Shown: positions 1-5,894, counted from the first letter of the stretch. The stretch is 5,898 nt of DNA from Chloroflexota bacterium (GCA_020850915.1 JADZDV010000019.1:1-5898), one strand, 5' to 3'. Numbers and translations: made by a program. Notes: generated from the letters alone by a model not told the origin.

Positions 1-1
1 C

Positions 2-37
2 CCGGGACTCTACAGCGACCTGAAGCCGCTGCCATAG
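2..37 (+). CDS. possible 3' end of an upstream gene (partial)
   Basis: The second plus-strand frame reads PGLYSDLKPLP and stops at TAG (35-37). Nine of these eleven codons end in G or C, as expected for a coding frame in this genome, but eleven codons are too few to identify a family or to prove coding. The other plus frames are less convincing: one stops at TGA 20-22, and one stays open to 254 with an improbable Arg/Pro/Gln-rich product. If real, the gene starts left of the window and runs in the same direction as the cupin gene, about 270 bases away, so it is unlikely to be closely coupled to it. Confidence 0.3.
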   Translation, partial: PGLYSDLKPLP

Positions 38-251
38 GCACGGGAGTCATCTGGGTAGGGGCAGGCCCCCGCCAGCCTGCTCTGGCGATCGCGGATCACC
101 CCGGGCCACGTCGCCATCGGTTCCGACAGCTAGACCAGGGCGACCATATCCGCTGCGCTGCCGTTCGCGGCGCTCAGGTCAGGCAGTGCAGTTACAAGGG
201 CCGCCCCTACTGGTCTGGCGACGCCCCGCGACTTCATTCGATCGCGCCCTC
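38..251. other. intergenic stretch with no supportable gene
   Basis: No frame on either strand gives a credible protein here. What can be seen are two overlapping, mutually exclusive short inverted repeats. One is GCAGGC (61-66) with GCCTGC (75-80). The other is CGCCAG (70-75) with CTGGCG (82-87). They could form a hairpin downstream of the possible upstream gene, but neither is followed by a T run, so I do not call a terminator. The 8-base palindrome GCGATCGC also lies here (85-92). The cupin promoter follows immediately at 252. Confidence 0.5.
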
Positions 252-280
252 TTGACAGAACGCGCGTTTTCTCGTCTACT
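252..280 (+). promoter_or_regulatory. sigma70-like promoter of the cupin gene
   Basis: An exact -35 hexamer TTGACA (252-257) is followed after 17 bases by TCTACT (275-280), which matches TATAAT at four of six positions. Transcription would start near 287, giving a leader of about 19 bases that contains the GAGGAGG ribosome binding site. The perfect -35, ideal spacing and fitting leader length together make this convincing for a sequence-only call. In such GC-rich DNA an exact TTGACA is not expected often by chance. No operator-like repeat overlaps it. Confidence 0.6.
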
Positions 281-293
281 GGGAACAGGGGTA

Positions 294-300
294 GAGGAGG
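294..300 (+). promoter_or_regulatory. ribosome binding site deciding the cupin start
   Basis: GAGGAGG lies five bases upstream of ATG 306. It selects this ATG over the upstream in-frame ATG at 186, which would precede the promoter and add an Arg-rich, non-cupin N-terminus. Confidence 0.8.
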
Positions 301-305
301 TTCCG

Positions 306-662
306 ATGGCTGGCCAGGAACTGAAAAACTTCGAGAGTGCCGACGAGACGCGGGCGTTCGAGAAGGGGCCGGTGGATCTCGTCAACATTGGGGGCGGTGT
401 CGTGGGTCGGCTGACCCTCGAGCCCGGCTGGCGCTGGTCCGAGCACATCAAGCCGGCGGCCGGAACGGAGTGGTGCGAAGCGCCGCACTTCCAGTACCAG
501 GTCTCCGGCCGGCTGCGGATCAAGAGCAGTGACGGCAGCGAGATTGAGAGCGGTCCGGGCGATGTGACGTTTCTCCCAGCCGGGCACGACGCCTGGGTTC
601 TTGGCAACGAACCAGTCGTGCTGGTCGATTGGAACGGGACTTCGAAGTACGCCAGGCAGTAG
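306..662 (+). CDS. small single-domain cupin protein
   Basis: This encodes a 118-residue cytoplasmic protein forming one cupin beta-barrel; the specific substrate or partner is unknown. The first conserved block is EPGWRWSEHIKP (residues 39-50). It is followed by CEAPHFQYQVSG (57-68), and by the second cupin motif GPGDVTFLPAGHDAWV (83-98). The shape matches a family of short bacterial cupins that I recognise by the GWRWSEH...GHDAWV pattern and that carry no assigned reaction. Candidate metal ligands are His47, His61 and His94. The classical HxH pair of motif 1 is absent, so metal binding is possible but not assured. There is no signal peptide or membrane segment. The start is fixed by the GAGGAGG site and promoter just upstream. 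It has its own promoter and converges on the PPOX gene, with 24 bases between the two stop codons, so it is probably monocistronic. Family call is secure; function is not. Confidence 0.85.
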   Translation: MAGQELKNFESADETRAFEKGPVDLVNIGGGVVGRLTLEPGWRWSEHIKPAAGTEWCEAPHFQYQVSGRLRIKSSDGSEIESGPGDVTFLPAGHDAWVLGNEPVVLVDWNGTSKYARQ

Positions 663-681
663 CGGCGCTCTTCACGCCGCT
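661..681. terminator. weak bidirectional hairpin between convergent genes
   Basis: AGCGGCG (661-667) and CGCCGCT (675-681) form a perfect 7-base-pair stem around a 7-base loop. It sits exactly in the gap between the convergent cupin and PPOX stop codons and overlaps the cupin TAG. Position and symmetry suit a shared terminator, but neither side has a run of T. Intrinsic termination would therefore be weak; it may instead protect 3' ends. Confidence 0.4.
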
Positions 682-686
682 TCGGT

Positions 687-1202
687 TCAGTCGGCGTCAA
701 AGCTCCAGCGGCTGGCTGACGAGAGAAAGTCGCTCTCCAGCCAGCTCAGGGCTTCGCGCGGCTGCAGCACGTAGACGACGCTGAGCGGGTTCACAACGTC
801 CGGGCGGATCTGGTACTTCACGTCGTAGGCCTCCACGAAGGCGGCTAACTGGGCAGGGTCCGTCACTTCGGCGGCGACGCCTTCAAGAATGACGACCTCG
901 TCTCCGCTCTCCAGGTGGATGACGAGGTCAGGCCGAGCGGCCAGGTTGCGCCCCTTGCGTGAACGGCGATCGGTGCTGAAGAAGAGCCGCTCGTCTACCC
1001 ATACCGCCCAGACCGGGGCGGCGTGAGGGAGTCCGTCGGGCCGGGTGGTGCAGACCCAATAGCTCTTCGACGCTGCGATCCAGTCGCGGACGCGCTCCCA
1101 TGGGAGCACTCGCGTTCCCGGCGTGTCGGGCAGGCCGTACTCGGCCGGCACGCGCAACGGGCCGGCGGTTGGCGTCGACTGAGACCGAGACTGGTCCGAC
1201 AA
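687..1202 (-). CDS. PPOX-type split-barrel flavin/F420-binding protein
   Basis: This encodes a 171-residue soluble protein of the pyridoxamine-5'-phosphate-oxidase-like (FMN-binding split barrel) superfamily, probably a dimer binding FMN or F420 and acting as an oxidoreductase on an unknown substrate. A polar tail (1-32) is followed by the typical opening helix and strands: LPWERVRDWIAAS, then YWVCTTRPDGLPHAAPVWAV (48-67). The cofactor strand region is RLFFSTDRRSRKGRNL (72-87), followed by EVVILEG (102-108). The C-terminal SASRWSF (162-168) resembles the ATRWRF end of this class. The start is TTG, chosen because AGGGGGG (1210-1216, read on the minus strand) lies seven bases upstream. The nearby ATG is in another frame. 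A TATCAT-like -10 lies on the minus strand at 1272-1267 without a clear -35. The gene lies 100 bases downstream of the membrane protein on the same strand, so co-transcription is possible but not required. Whether FMN or F420 is used cannot be told from sequence alone. Confidence 0.85.
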   Translation of the reverse strand: MSDQSRSQSTPTAGPLRVPAEYGLPDTPGTRVLPWERVRDWIAASKSYWVCTTRPDGLPHAAPVWAVWVDERLFFSTDRRSRKGRNLAARPDLVIHLESGDEVVILEGVAAEVTDPAQLAAFVEAYDVKYQIRPDVVNPLSVVYVLQPREALSWLESDFLSSASRWSFDAD

Positions 1203-1235
1203 GGCATTTCCCCCCTGTGGGCGTGGCCGCTCGGC

Positions 1236-1251
1236 GTGATCGCGCGATGAC
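1236..1251. repeat. imperfect 16-base palindrome in the PPOX leader
   Basis: The sequence GTGATCGCGCGATGAC is a 16-base inverted repeat with one mismatched pair around the perfect 10-base core ATCGCGCGAT (1239-1248). It lies between a possible -10 (1267-1272, minus strand) and the ribosome binding site of the PPOX gene, where a repressor could bind. Only one copy is seen in the window and the core is made of CG steps that are common in this DNA, so operator function is a guess. Confidence 0.25.
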
Positions 1252-1302
1252 CGCGGGTCTGGAGCAATGATAGGCGAGGCGGCGGGGCGATCCAGAAAAG
1301 GA

Positions 1303-2982
1303 TCAGTCGCTGCTCAAGACCGCGTAATCCCCGAATCTGGCTGCTGGCTGGTAGTGCTCTAGGATGTAGTCGTCCAGGCGCGTAACGCTGCCGCGGACGC
1401 CGCTCTGGTTGGGCTCGACGTATTCCTGGAATCCACCGAAGAGGACGATATAGCGGACATCGCCGTCTCGCAGGTTCTGGATGATCTCCCCCTGGACGTC
1501 GGCGCGGTTGACTCGGGCGGCGAGCAGGTCGTCGTATCTCGTGGCGTTGGCCCGACCGGCGAGGAAGTAGAAGATCGCGTCGTTTCTCGTCGCGCGGTCG
1601 TGGCGCGCGTTGCCCACGAAGATCTTATCCCCCGGCGCCGTTTGCGCGCGGACGTAGTCAATGGCCTGCGCCTGGCCGGTGAGGGCCGGGCCAGGACCGG
1701 CGAGCGGGAGGAGCGCTTCCGCGGAGGCTGGCCAGGCCGTGGTGCTCAGGATGATCGCCCCAACGACCGCCGGGGAGACGAGGTAGCCGACCGCCGGCGC
1801 CGGCAGGAGCGGCGCGGTCCAGAGCAGGTAGCGCCGCCAGCGCGTGTGCCCGGCAAGTCGGTGAGCGAGGACCGTCAGGAGCGTCGCCCCGACGATCGAG
1901 GTGGGGAGCAGGTGCACCTGGTCGTTGCGCTGGATCGCCTGGTTGAACAGGGCCGCGCCGAAGAGCGTCAGAAGCAACAGGCCGGCCAGCTCGGTCACAG
2001 CGCTCGGCGCCGACCGGGCCGAGCAGCACCGGACGGAAAAGACCACGGCGCCGACGATGTACAGAGCGATGGGCCCGTAGAACGGTATCCAACTGTGGGA
2101 GAGGAACGCCAGAACATCCCCCCACGACGATTGACCGGCGGCCATCGCCTGGACGTCCGGGAGCAGCGGCGGATACGGGAGCGACCACGAGCCTGGGAAC
2201 ACCCGGAGCGGGAAGATCACGAAGTCGAACAGCAGCTCTTCCGCCGGGACTGTGGCCAGGAAGTACCAGGCGACGGGAACGACCATCGCCAGCAGGCCCG
2301 CGGAAAAGACGAGGCTCTCTCGAAGTGCTCGACGGACCCTGTCAGCGAGGCCCGTGCGGGCCTCACCGCCGCGGACACAGGAGAGGAGTCCCAGAGCTCC
2401 GATCTCGGACGCGACGGCGTAGACGCCAAAGTCGTGGCGGTAGACGGTCGCGACGCCAACCAGGAATCCGCTTGCCGCGAGCCAGCGCAGCCGCCGGCCC
2501 GAGCCGTAGACAAGTAAGCAGGCCATGCTCGCAAGGGCCAAGGCGAGCGCCTGAAAGATGACGTAGCTGTAGGAGCCGCGAGAGGCGAGCCAGAGCGTGA
2601 CGAGACAGACCGGTGCGAGGCCGGCCCGACGAGAGGTGAGCTGCGCAGCCACAAGGTACACGCCGAGCAGCACCAGAGCTCGCGTGATGAAGTCCCAGGC
2701 TCGCTCGACTCCGAGGGTGGGCCCGAACAACGTGAAGAGTCCCGCGAGCGTGTAGTACTGGCCGGGCGCGTAGTAGGCCCAGAAGTCTCGGTACATGACC
2801 GCGCCGGCCGCGATCCTTGCGCCACCGTTCGCCACGAATCCCTCGTCGAACAGGTGGGCGCCGGGGTCCATCCGGTTGAACGTCGGCCCGCCGTTGCTGA
2901 GCGCCAGGTAGAGGTAGACGACGGCGAGGACGGGGATCAGGACGTACCGTGGCGGCAGCTTGAGCAGACCGAACAGCGTCAT
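1303..2982 (-). CDS. polytopic GT-C (GT39/PMT_2-like) glycosyltransferase
   Basis: This encodes a 559-residue membrane protein expected to transfer a sugar from a lipid-phosphate carrier to an acceptor on the outer face of the membrane. The first membrane helix (about 12-29) is followed by an outer loop holding Asp46-Glu47 in FDEGFVANGGARIAAG. This is the acidic position that serves as catalytic base or metal ligand in GT-C enzymes. Next comes YRDFWAYYAPGQYY (64-77), a pattern I recognise from bacterial GT39/PMT_2-type proteins. Roughly ten further hydrophobic segments run to about residue 410. A soluble C-terminal domain (about 433-559) follows, with IFVGNARHDR, YFLAGR and VRYIVLFGG, typical of this group and probably periplasmic or extracellular. 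ATG 2982 is preceded by GAGGGAG (2993-2987) at four bases. It diverges from another GT-C gene across 63 bases and may be co-transcribed with the PPOX gene downstream. Donor and acceptor are unknown. Confidence 0.8.
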   Translation of the reverse strand: MTLFGLLKLPPRYVLIPVLAVVYLYLALSNGGPTFNRMDPGAHLFDEGFVANGGARIAAGAVMYRDFWAYYAPGQYYTLAGLFTLFGPTLGVERAWDFITRALVLLGVYLVAAQLTSRRAGLAPVCLVTLWLASRGSYSYVIFQALALALASMACLLVYGSGRRLRWLAASGFLVGVATVYRHDFGVYAVASEIGALGLLSCVRGGEARTGLADRVRRALRESLVFSAGLLAMVVPVAWYFLATVPAEELLFDFVIFPLRVFPGSWSLPYPPLLPDVQAMAAGQSSWGDVLAFLSHSWIPFYGPIALYIVGAVVFSVRCCSARSAPSAVTELAGLLLLTLFGAALFNQAIQRNDQVHLLPTSIVGATLLTVLAHRLAGHTRWRRYLLWTAPLLPAPAVGYLVSPAVVGAIILSTTAWPASAEALLPLAGPGPALTGQAQAIDYVRAQTAPGDKIFVGNARHDRATRNDAIFYFLAGRANATRYDDLLAARVNRADVQGEIIQNLRDGDVRYIVLFGGFQEYVEPNQSGVRGSVTRLDDYILEHYQPAARFGDYAVLSSD

Positions 2983-3031
2983 CCAACTCCCTCGCGTCTC
3001 TTCAAACGAGCCACCGTCGTTGGAAAGGGAC

Positions 3032-3038
3032 GAGGAGG
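3032..3038 (+). promoter_or_regulatory. ribosome binding site showing the original start of the broken GT-C gene
   Basis: GAGGAGG lies seven bases upstream of TTG 3046. No ATG in this frame offers a comparable start, and translation from this TTG gives an immediate hydrophobic helix. It therefore marks the true 5' end of the gene that the frameshift at 3151-3168 interrupts, well upstream of the start an automated caller would choose (GTG 3188). Confidence 0.75.
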
Positions 3039-3045
3039 TCGGGGA

Positions 3046-3168
3046 TTGTCGTTGCGGGTGCTGTTCGCCGCGCTTGCGCTAGTCACGCTGGTCCAGCTCA
3101 GGAACGACCTTGCCCTGCTCCTACCGCCGTGGGAAGTGATGTACGGCGAGTCCATCATCCATCATCCA
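3046..3168 (+). pseudogene. 5' fragment of frameshifted GT-C glycosyltransferase
   Basis: From TTG 3046 the frame encodes a first membrane helix (LRVLFAALALVTLVQL, residues 3-18), then a short loop PPWEVMYGESII (27-38). Glu35 occupies the GT-C catalytic acidic position. After the 7-base tandem duplication the frame turns into an Arg/Pro-rich missense tail and ends at the stop at 3466-3468, a 140-residue product. The next frame continues the protein as HDQAARLVRGEALY. Taking out one 7-base copy joins both parts into 495 residues. Glu35 to Tyr52 of the joined protein then matches Glu47 to Tyr64 of the divergent neighbour without a gap. As read, the gene is broken; a sequencing or assembly error has to be excluded. 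Confidence 0.8.
3151..3168. repeat. 7-base tandem duplication causing the frameshift
   Basis: A period-7 run of 18 bases (TCCATCA, TCCATCA, TCCA) contains two perfect copies of CATCATC (3153-3159 and 3160-3166). One copy fewer would give codons for ESIIHDQ in a single open frame. The repeat falls right after the codon for the presumed catalytic Glu35. Two and a half units is short for a classic phase-variable tract, but is what a single replication-slippage duplication leaves behind and can be lost the same way. Confidence 0.9.
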
Positions 3169-3187
3169 CGACCAGGCGGCGCGCCTC

Positions 3188-4540
3188 GTGCGCGGCGAGG
3201 CGCTGTACCAGCCGTTCGGCCAGCCGCCCTATACCGTGACGGCGTACACGCCGGTCTTCTACTGGCTGGCAGCTCTCCTGCAGGCGGCATTCGGGCCCGG
3301 TTTCGCCCCCGGCCGCGTCCTCTCGTTCGGCGCCGGTGTTGTCGCGGCGATCCTGGTTGGACAGATCGCGGCGCGACGGACGCAAGCCCGTTGGGCCGGC
3401 TGGTTCGCCGGAGTGCTGTTCTTCGCGCTCGGCATGCCGGGCGCGTACTCGTGGCTCCCGCTCTATAAGGAAGACGTGCTCGGGGTGACGCTGTCCCTCG
3501 GGGCGATCGCCGCGCTGGGCCGAGGGACCGGTCGTCGGCAGGTCCTGGCCGCCGCGACGCTTGCCGCCCTGGCGGCACTGACCAAGCAGACGTTCGTCGC
3601 GGCCGGTCTCGCGGGTGCGATCTGGCTATGGAGACGGGATCGCCGGGGCGCGAGGCTGTTCGCCAGCGTCGCCGTCGCGCTTGTCGTGCTCGTGTGCGCC
3701 GCCATGGAGGCGACTGCCGGCGCGTTCCTGGCCAACGCGATCTTCGCGAACGTCAATCCCTTCCGCCCCGAGGTGCTGGGGTTGAATCTGGGACTGCTGC
3801 TGCTGTTCCAGTCGGGGCCGATCATCCTGGCGATCCTCTACCTGCTCGACCGGGCTGGACAGACACCGAAGGCGGAGAACGATCTGATGGTCTGGTACTG
3901 GGCACTCACCATGGTTCCGCTTGTCGGGCTCGGAAAGGTCGGCTCGAACTACAACTACTGGATCGAGTTCGCCGCGGCGACCAGCATCCTGGCCACACTG
4001 GCCGTCCAACGCCAGCTCGATCGCGCGCGAATGATGGGGCAGCACGCTCGGATGCCTGTCGCCTGCCTGGCGCTCGCCGTCCAGCTCGTCGCGGGCGGGC
4101 TGCTAGCGCACGTGGAGGGGCTCATCGGGCCCGCCGCCCACAGCCCCAGCCAGGGCCAACTGGCTGAGTTCGCATCGCTCGTCCACCGCGTGCGATCCGA
4201 ACCGGGACCGGTGCTTGCCAATCCACTGGACGTCGTGACCCTGGCCGGCAAACCGGTCCTGTTCGAGCCGTACCTCTTCAGCATTCTTCAGAGCGAAGGC
4301 CAGTGGGACGCGGCGGACCTGAGCCGCCAGATCTGCGCCGGCGAGGTGCGGCTCCTCGTCCTCGACACACCACTAGAGCGTGGCAGCACCGAGTTCCAGG
4401 GCTACACGCACTGGCCGCGGCCGGTCTTCGACGCGCTGCGCCAGACGATGCGGCTGGAGGACACGCTCGCCAATCGGTTCGTCTACGTGCCGCGGGGCCC
4501 GCTGCCACCGGACGGCAGCGCTGCCGGCTGTCAGGCGTAG
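3188..4540 (+). CDS. GT-C glycosyltransferase, main body (N-terminus lost by frameshift)
   Basis: This 450-residue reading frame corresponds to residues 46-495 of the reconstructed protein. It begins within the first outer loop (VRGEALYQPFGQPPYTVTAYTPVFYW), continues through about eight to ten membrane segments to roughly residue 305, and ends in a soluble domain. That domain contains GPVLANPLDVV, LAGKPVLFEPYLF and VRLLVLDTP, typical of bacterial GT-C proteins of the dolichyl-phosphate-mannosyltransferase type. The expected role is sugar transfer from a lipid-linked donor at the outer membrane face. GTG 3188 is only the first usable start after the frameshift. AGGCGG (3174-3179) lies eight bases upstream and might allow re-initiation, but that product would lack the first helix and catalytic-position Glu35 and is probably inactive. 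No stop or further frameshift occurs in the 450 codons. It converges on the GT87-like gene, with 13 bases between stop codons. Confidence 0.8.
   Translation: MRGEALYQPFGQPPYTVTAYTPVFYWLAALLQAAFGPGFAPGRVLSFGAGVVAAILVGQIAARRTQARWAGWFAGVLFFALGMPGAYSWLPLYKEDVLGVTLSLGAIAALGRGTGRRQVLAAATLAALAALTKQTFVAAGLAGAIWLWRRDRRGARLFASVAVALVVLVCAAMEATAGAFLANAIFANVNPFRPEVLGLNLGLLLLFQSGPIILAILYLLDRAGQTPKAENDLMVWYWALTMVPLVGLGKVGSNYNYWIEFAAATSILATLAVQRQLDRARMMGQHARMPVACLALAVQLVAGGLLAHVEGLIGPAAHSPSQGQLAEFASLVHRVRSEPGPVLANPLDVVTLAGKPVLFEPYLFSILQSEGQWDAADLSRQICAGEVRLLVLDTPLERGSTEFQGYTHWPRPVFDALRQTMRLEDTLANRFVYVPRGPLPPDGSAAGCQA
4513..4526. repeat. perfect 14-base palindrome at the end of the GT-C gene
   Basis: CGGCAGCGCTGCCG is a perfect palindrome lying 12 bases before the TAG of the plus-strand GT-C gene and 28 bases beyond the stop of the convergent GT87-like gene. 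As RNA from either strand it could fold into a 5-base-pair hairpin with a GCGC loop. There is no T run, so at best it contributes to 3'-end formation in this very tight convergent gap. It also simply encodes the GSAA stretch of the protein tail. Confidence 0.35.
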
Positions 4541-4553
4541 ACGTCGGGGCGGC

Positions 4554-5894
4554 TCACCCACTCGACGCCGAGACGGATGAGCGCCCCCGCGGGGCAGCGC
4601 TGCGCAGATGGCGCAGGGAGAGCCAGAACGAGCAGAGGATCAGGTAGGTCAGGATCGGCCTCTGCACCAGGTTCTCCAACGGTCCGGAACTCACGTCGTC
4701 CTGAAGGGTGACACCTGACGCGAGCGTGGCGAGTCGCATGGCGAAAGGCACACCCACGGCCAGGGTGGCGATGGTCACGAGCGTCCAGCGCTCGGCCCGC
4801 GCCACGCCAGCCCGGGCCCTCTTGAACAGCACGCTCCAGGAGAGGATCGCCGCGCCCAGGTAATGGGCCCAGGTGAGCGGGTTCACGAGCATCAGGATGA
4901 TCAGGGCCGTGGCATAGAGCAGGTCGAACCGCTCGACAGGTGAAGAAGTGAGGCGCCGGGCCTCGGTCCGCGGCGCGGCCCAGACCGCCAGGAGCAGCAC
5001 GGCTCCGCAGGTCGCCCCGGTCAGCGCTGGGGCGAGCCACGGCAGCTCGGCGACGGGCGCCATGTACGGTCCGCCGACGAATAGCCGCCCGAAGAAGCCG
5101 GCAAGTGAAAGGTTTCCCTCAGTCCCGATCCACCAGCTCACCTGAGCGCCGACACCCAGATAGTCGCGATAGGCGTCGATCCCGAGCACCGGCAGGGTGA
5201 CCAGGAAGATCGCGGCGGCTGCGAGCGCCGAAAGGACCGTCGTGCGCCAGGCTCTCATGAGCAGGAACACGCCGAGCATCAGGGCCGGGTAGATCTTCAG
5301 CGCGATCGCGAGACCGAGCAGCACCGCGGCCGCGTCGCGCCGTCCGCTCCGGTAGCAGGACCAGACGCCGACGAGCAGCAGGGAGACGTACGGTGAGAGG
5401 GTGACGTACACCGCGGAGTTGACGACCGCCGGAAATGCCAGCAGTCCGACCAGGGTGAGCAGACGCGGGCGAGCGTCGCTGGGCCACAGGGCGAGGCCTT
5501 TGAAAATGAGCCAGCACATCGCCGCGTAGGCCAGAAGTCCGGTGATCTCCCACGTCCAGCTCGCGGCGCTGTATGGCAGGAGCGCCACCGGCAGGGTGAA
5601 CAGAATCGAAAGTGGCGGATGGGCGTTAACGGTGATGTAGTCCATCGGGCCGAAGCTGCCCGAGAAGTAGGCCGCGCGGAACGGAGCGAGCGGTGGATAG
5701 AGCGGGGCTCTGGCCAGGAGCTGGCGCGCCGAGATGTAGTCCTGGAAGAGGTCCTGCGGTCGATTCGCCGCGAAGCCGGCCGCCGCGAGCAGCACCGCCA
5801 CCTGGAACGCCACGGCTGTCACCAGCAGCGCGAGCTGCATCATGCGACCGATCCCCAGCGATCGCGATGACGGAACGGCCCGCGCCTCTTGCAC
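4554..5894 (-). CDS. GT87-family (DUF2029-like) membrane mannosyltransferase-type protein
   Basis: This encodes a 446-residue polytopic membrane protein resembling the GT87 family, whose characterised members use polyprenyl-phosphate-mannose to add alpha-1,2-mannose to lipids or glycans. Membrane helix 1 spans about 21-43. The outer loop FQDYISARQLLARAPLY (50-66) carries Asp52 at the GT-C catalytic position. NAHPPLSILFTLPVALLP (90-107) is the family's YPP-type block, and GLAIALKIYPAL (194-205) contains the hallmark K-x-Y-P (Lys200-Pro203). TEGNLSLAGF (258-267) is the conserved NLS loop. About ten membrane segments are visible. The usual GQ before the central helix is replaced by Ser167-Pro168. 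The start is uncertain. GTG 5894 is the first start codon visible and the frame is open to the window edge, so the gene may begin farther right. ATG 5843 (Met18), just before helix 1, is a good alternative. It converges on the frameshifted GT-C gene. The donor sugar is inferred only from family. Confidence 0.8.
   Translation of the reverse strand: MQEARAVPSSRSLGIGRMMQLALLVTAVAFQVAVLLAAAGFAANRPQDLFQDYISARQLLARAPLYPPLAPFRAAYFSGSFGPMDYITVNAHPPLSILFTLPVALLPYSAASWTWEITGLLAYAAMCWLIFKGLALWPSDARPRLLTLVGLLAFPAVVNSAVYVTLSPYVSLLLVGVWSCYRSGRRDAAAVLLGLAIALKIYPALMLGVFLLMRAWRTTVLSALAAAAIFLVTLPVLGIDAYRDYLGVGAQVSWWIGTEGNLSLAGFFGRLFVGGPYMAPVAELPWLAPALTGATCGAVLLLAVWAAPRTEARRLTSSPVERFDLLYATALIILMLVNPLTWAHYLGAAILSWSVLFKRARAGVARAERWTLVTIATLAVGVPFAMRLATLASGVTLQDDVSSGPLENLVQRPILTYLILCSFWLSLRHLRSAAPRGRSSVSASSG

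Noticed and set aside
10..117. 35-codon minus-strand frame starting at ATG 117
   Set aside because: No ribosome binding site and no recognisable family; too short to support in GC-rich DNA.
186..305. Upstream ATG extending the cupin by 40 residues
   Set aside because: This ATG precedes the TTGACA promoter, has no ribosome binding site, and adds an N-terminus unlike a cupin. ATG 306 has GAGGAGG at ideal distance.
179..700. 173-codon minus-strand frame over the cupin gene
   Set aside because: Ser/Pro/Arg-rich and without family features; it is the shadow of the cupin gene, which has motifs, a promoter and a ribosome binding site.
1289..1304. GATCC/GGATC inverted repeat with AGAAAA loop overlapping the stop of the GT39-like gene
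   Set aside because: The stem is only five base pairs and no T run follows on the minus strand, so it cannot be called a terminator.
1793..1804. 12-base palindrome GCCGGCGCCGGC
   Set aside because: It lies inside coding sequence for a Pro/Ala/Gly stretch and is of a kind expected by chance in such GC-rich codons.
1600..2517. 305-codon open frame on the plus strand opposite the GT39-like gene
   Set aside because: Its product is an Arg/Glu/Asp/Gln-rich string without any domain, as expected for an antisense frame of a GC-rich membrane-protein gene. The minus-strand gene there has clear helices, motifs and a ribosome binding site.
3151..3190. Programmed ribosomal frameshift as the explanation for the split GT-C gene
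   Set aside because: There is no slippery heptamer or shift-prone codon with a downstream structure that I can see. A perfect 7-base duplication is a complete and simpler explanation.
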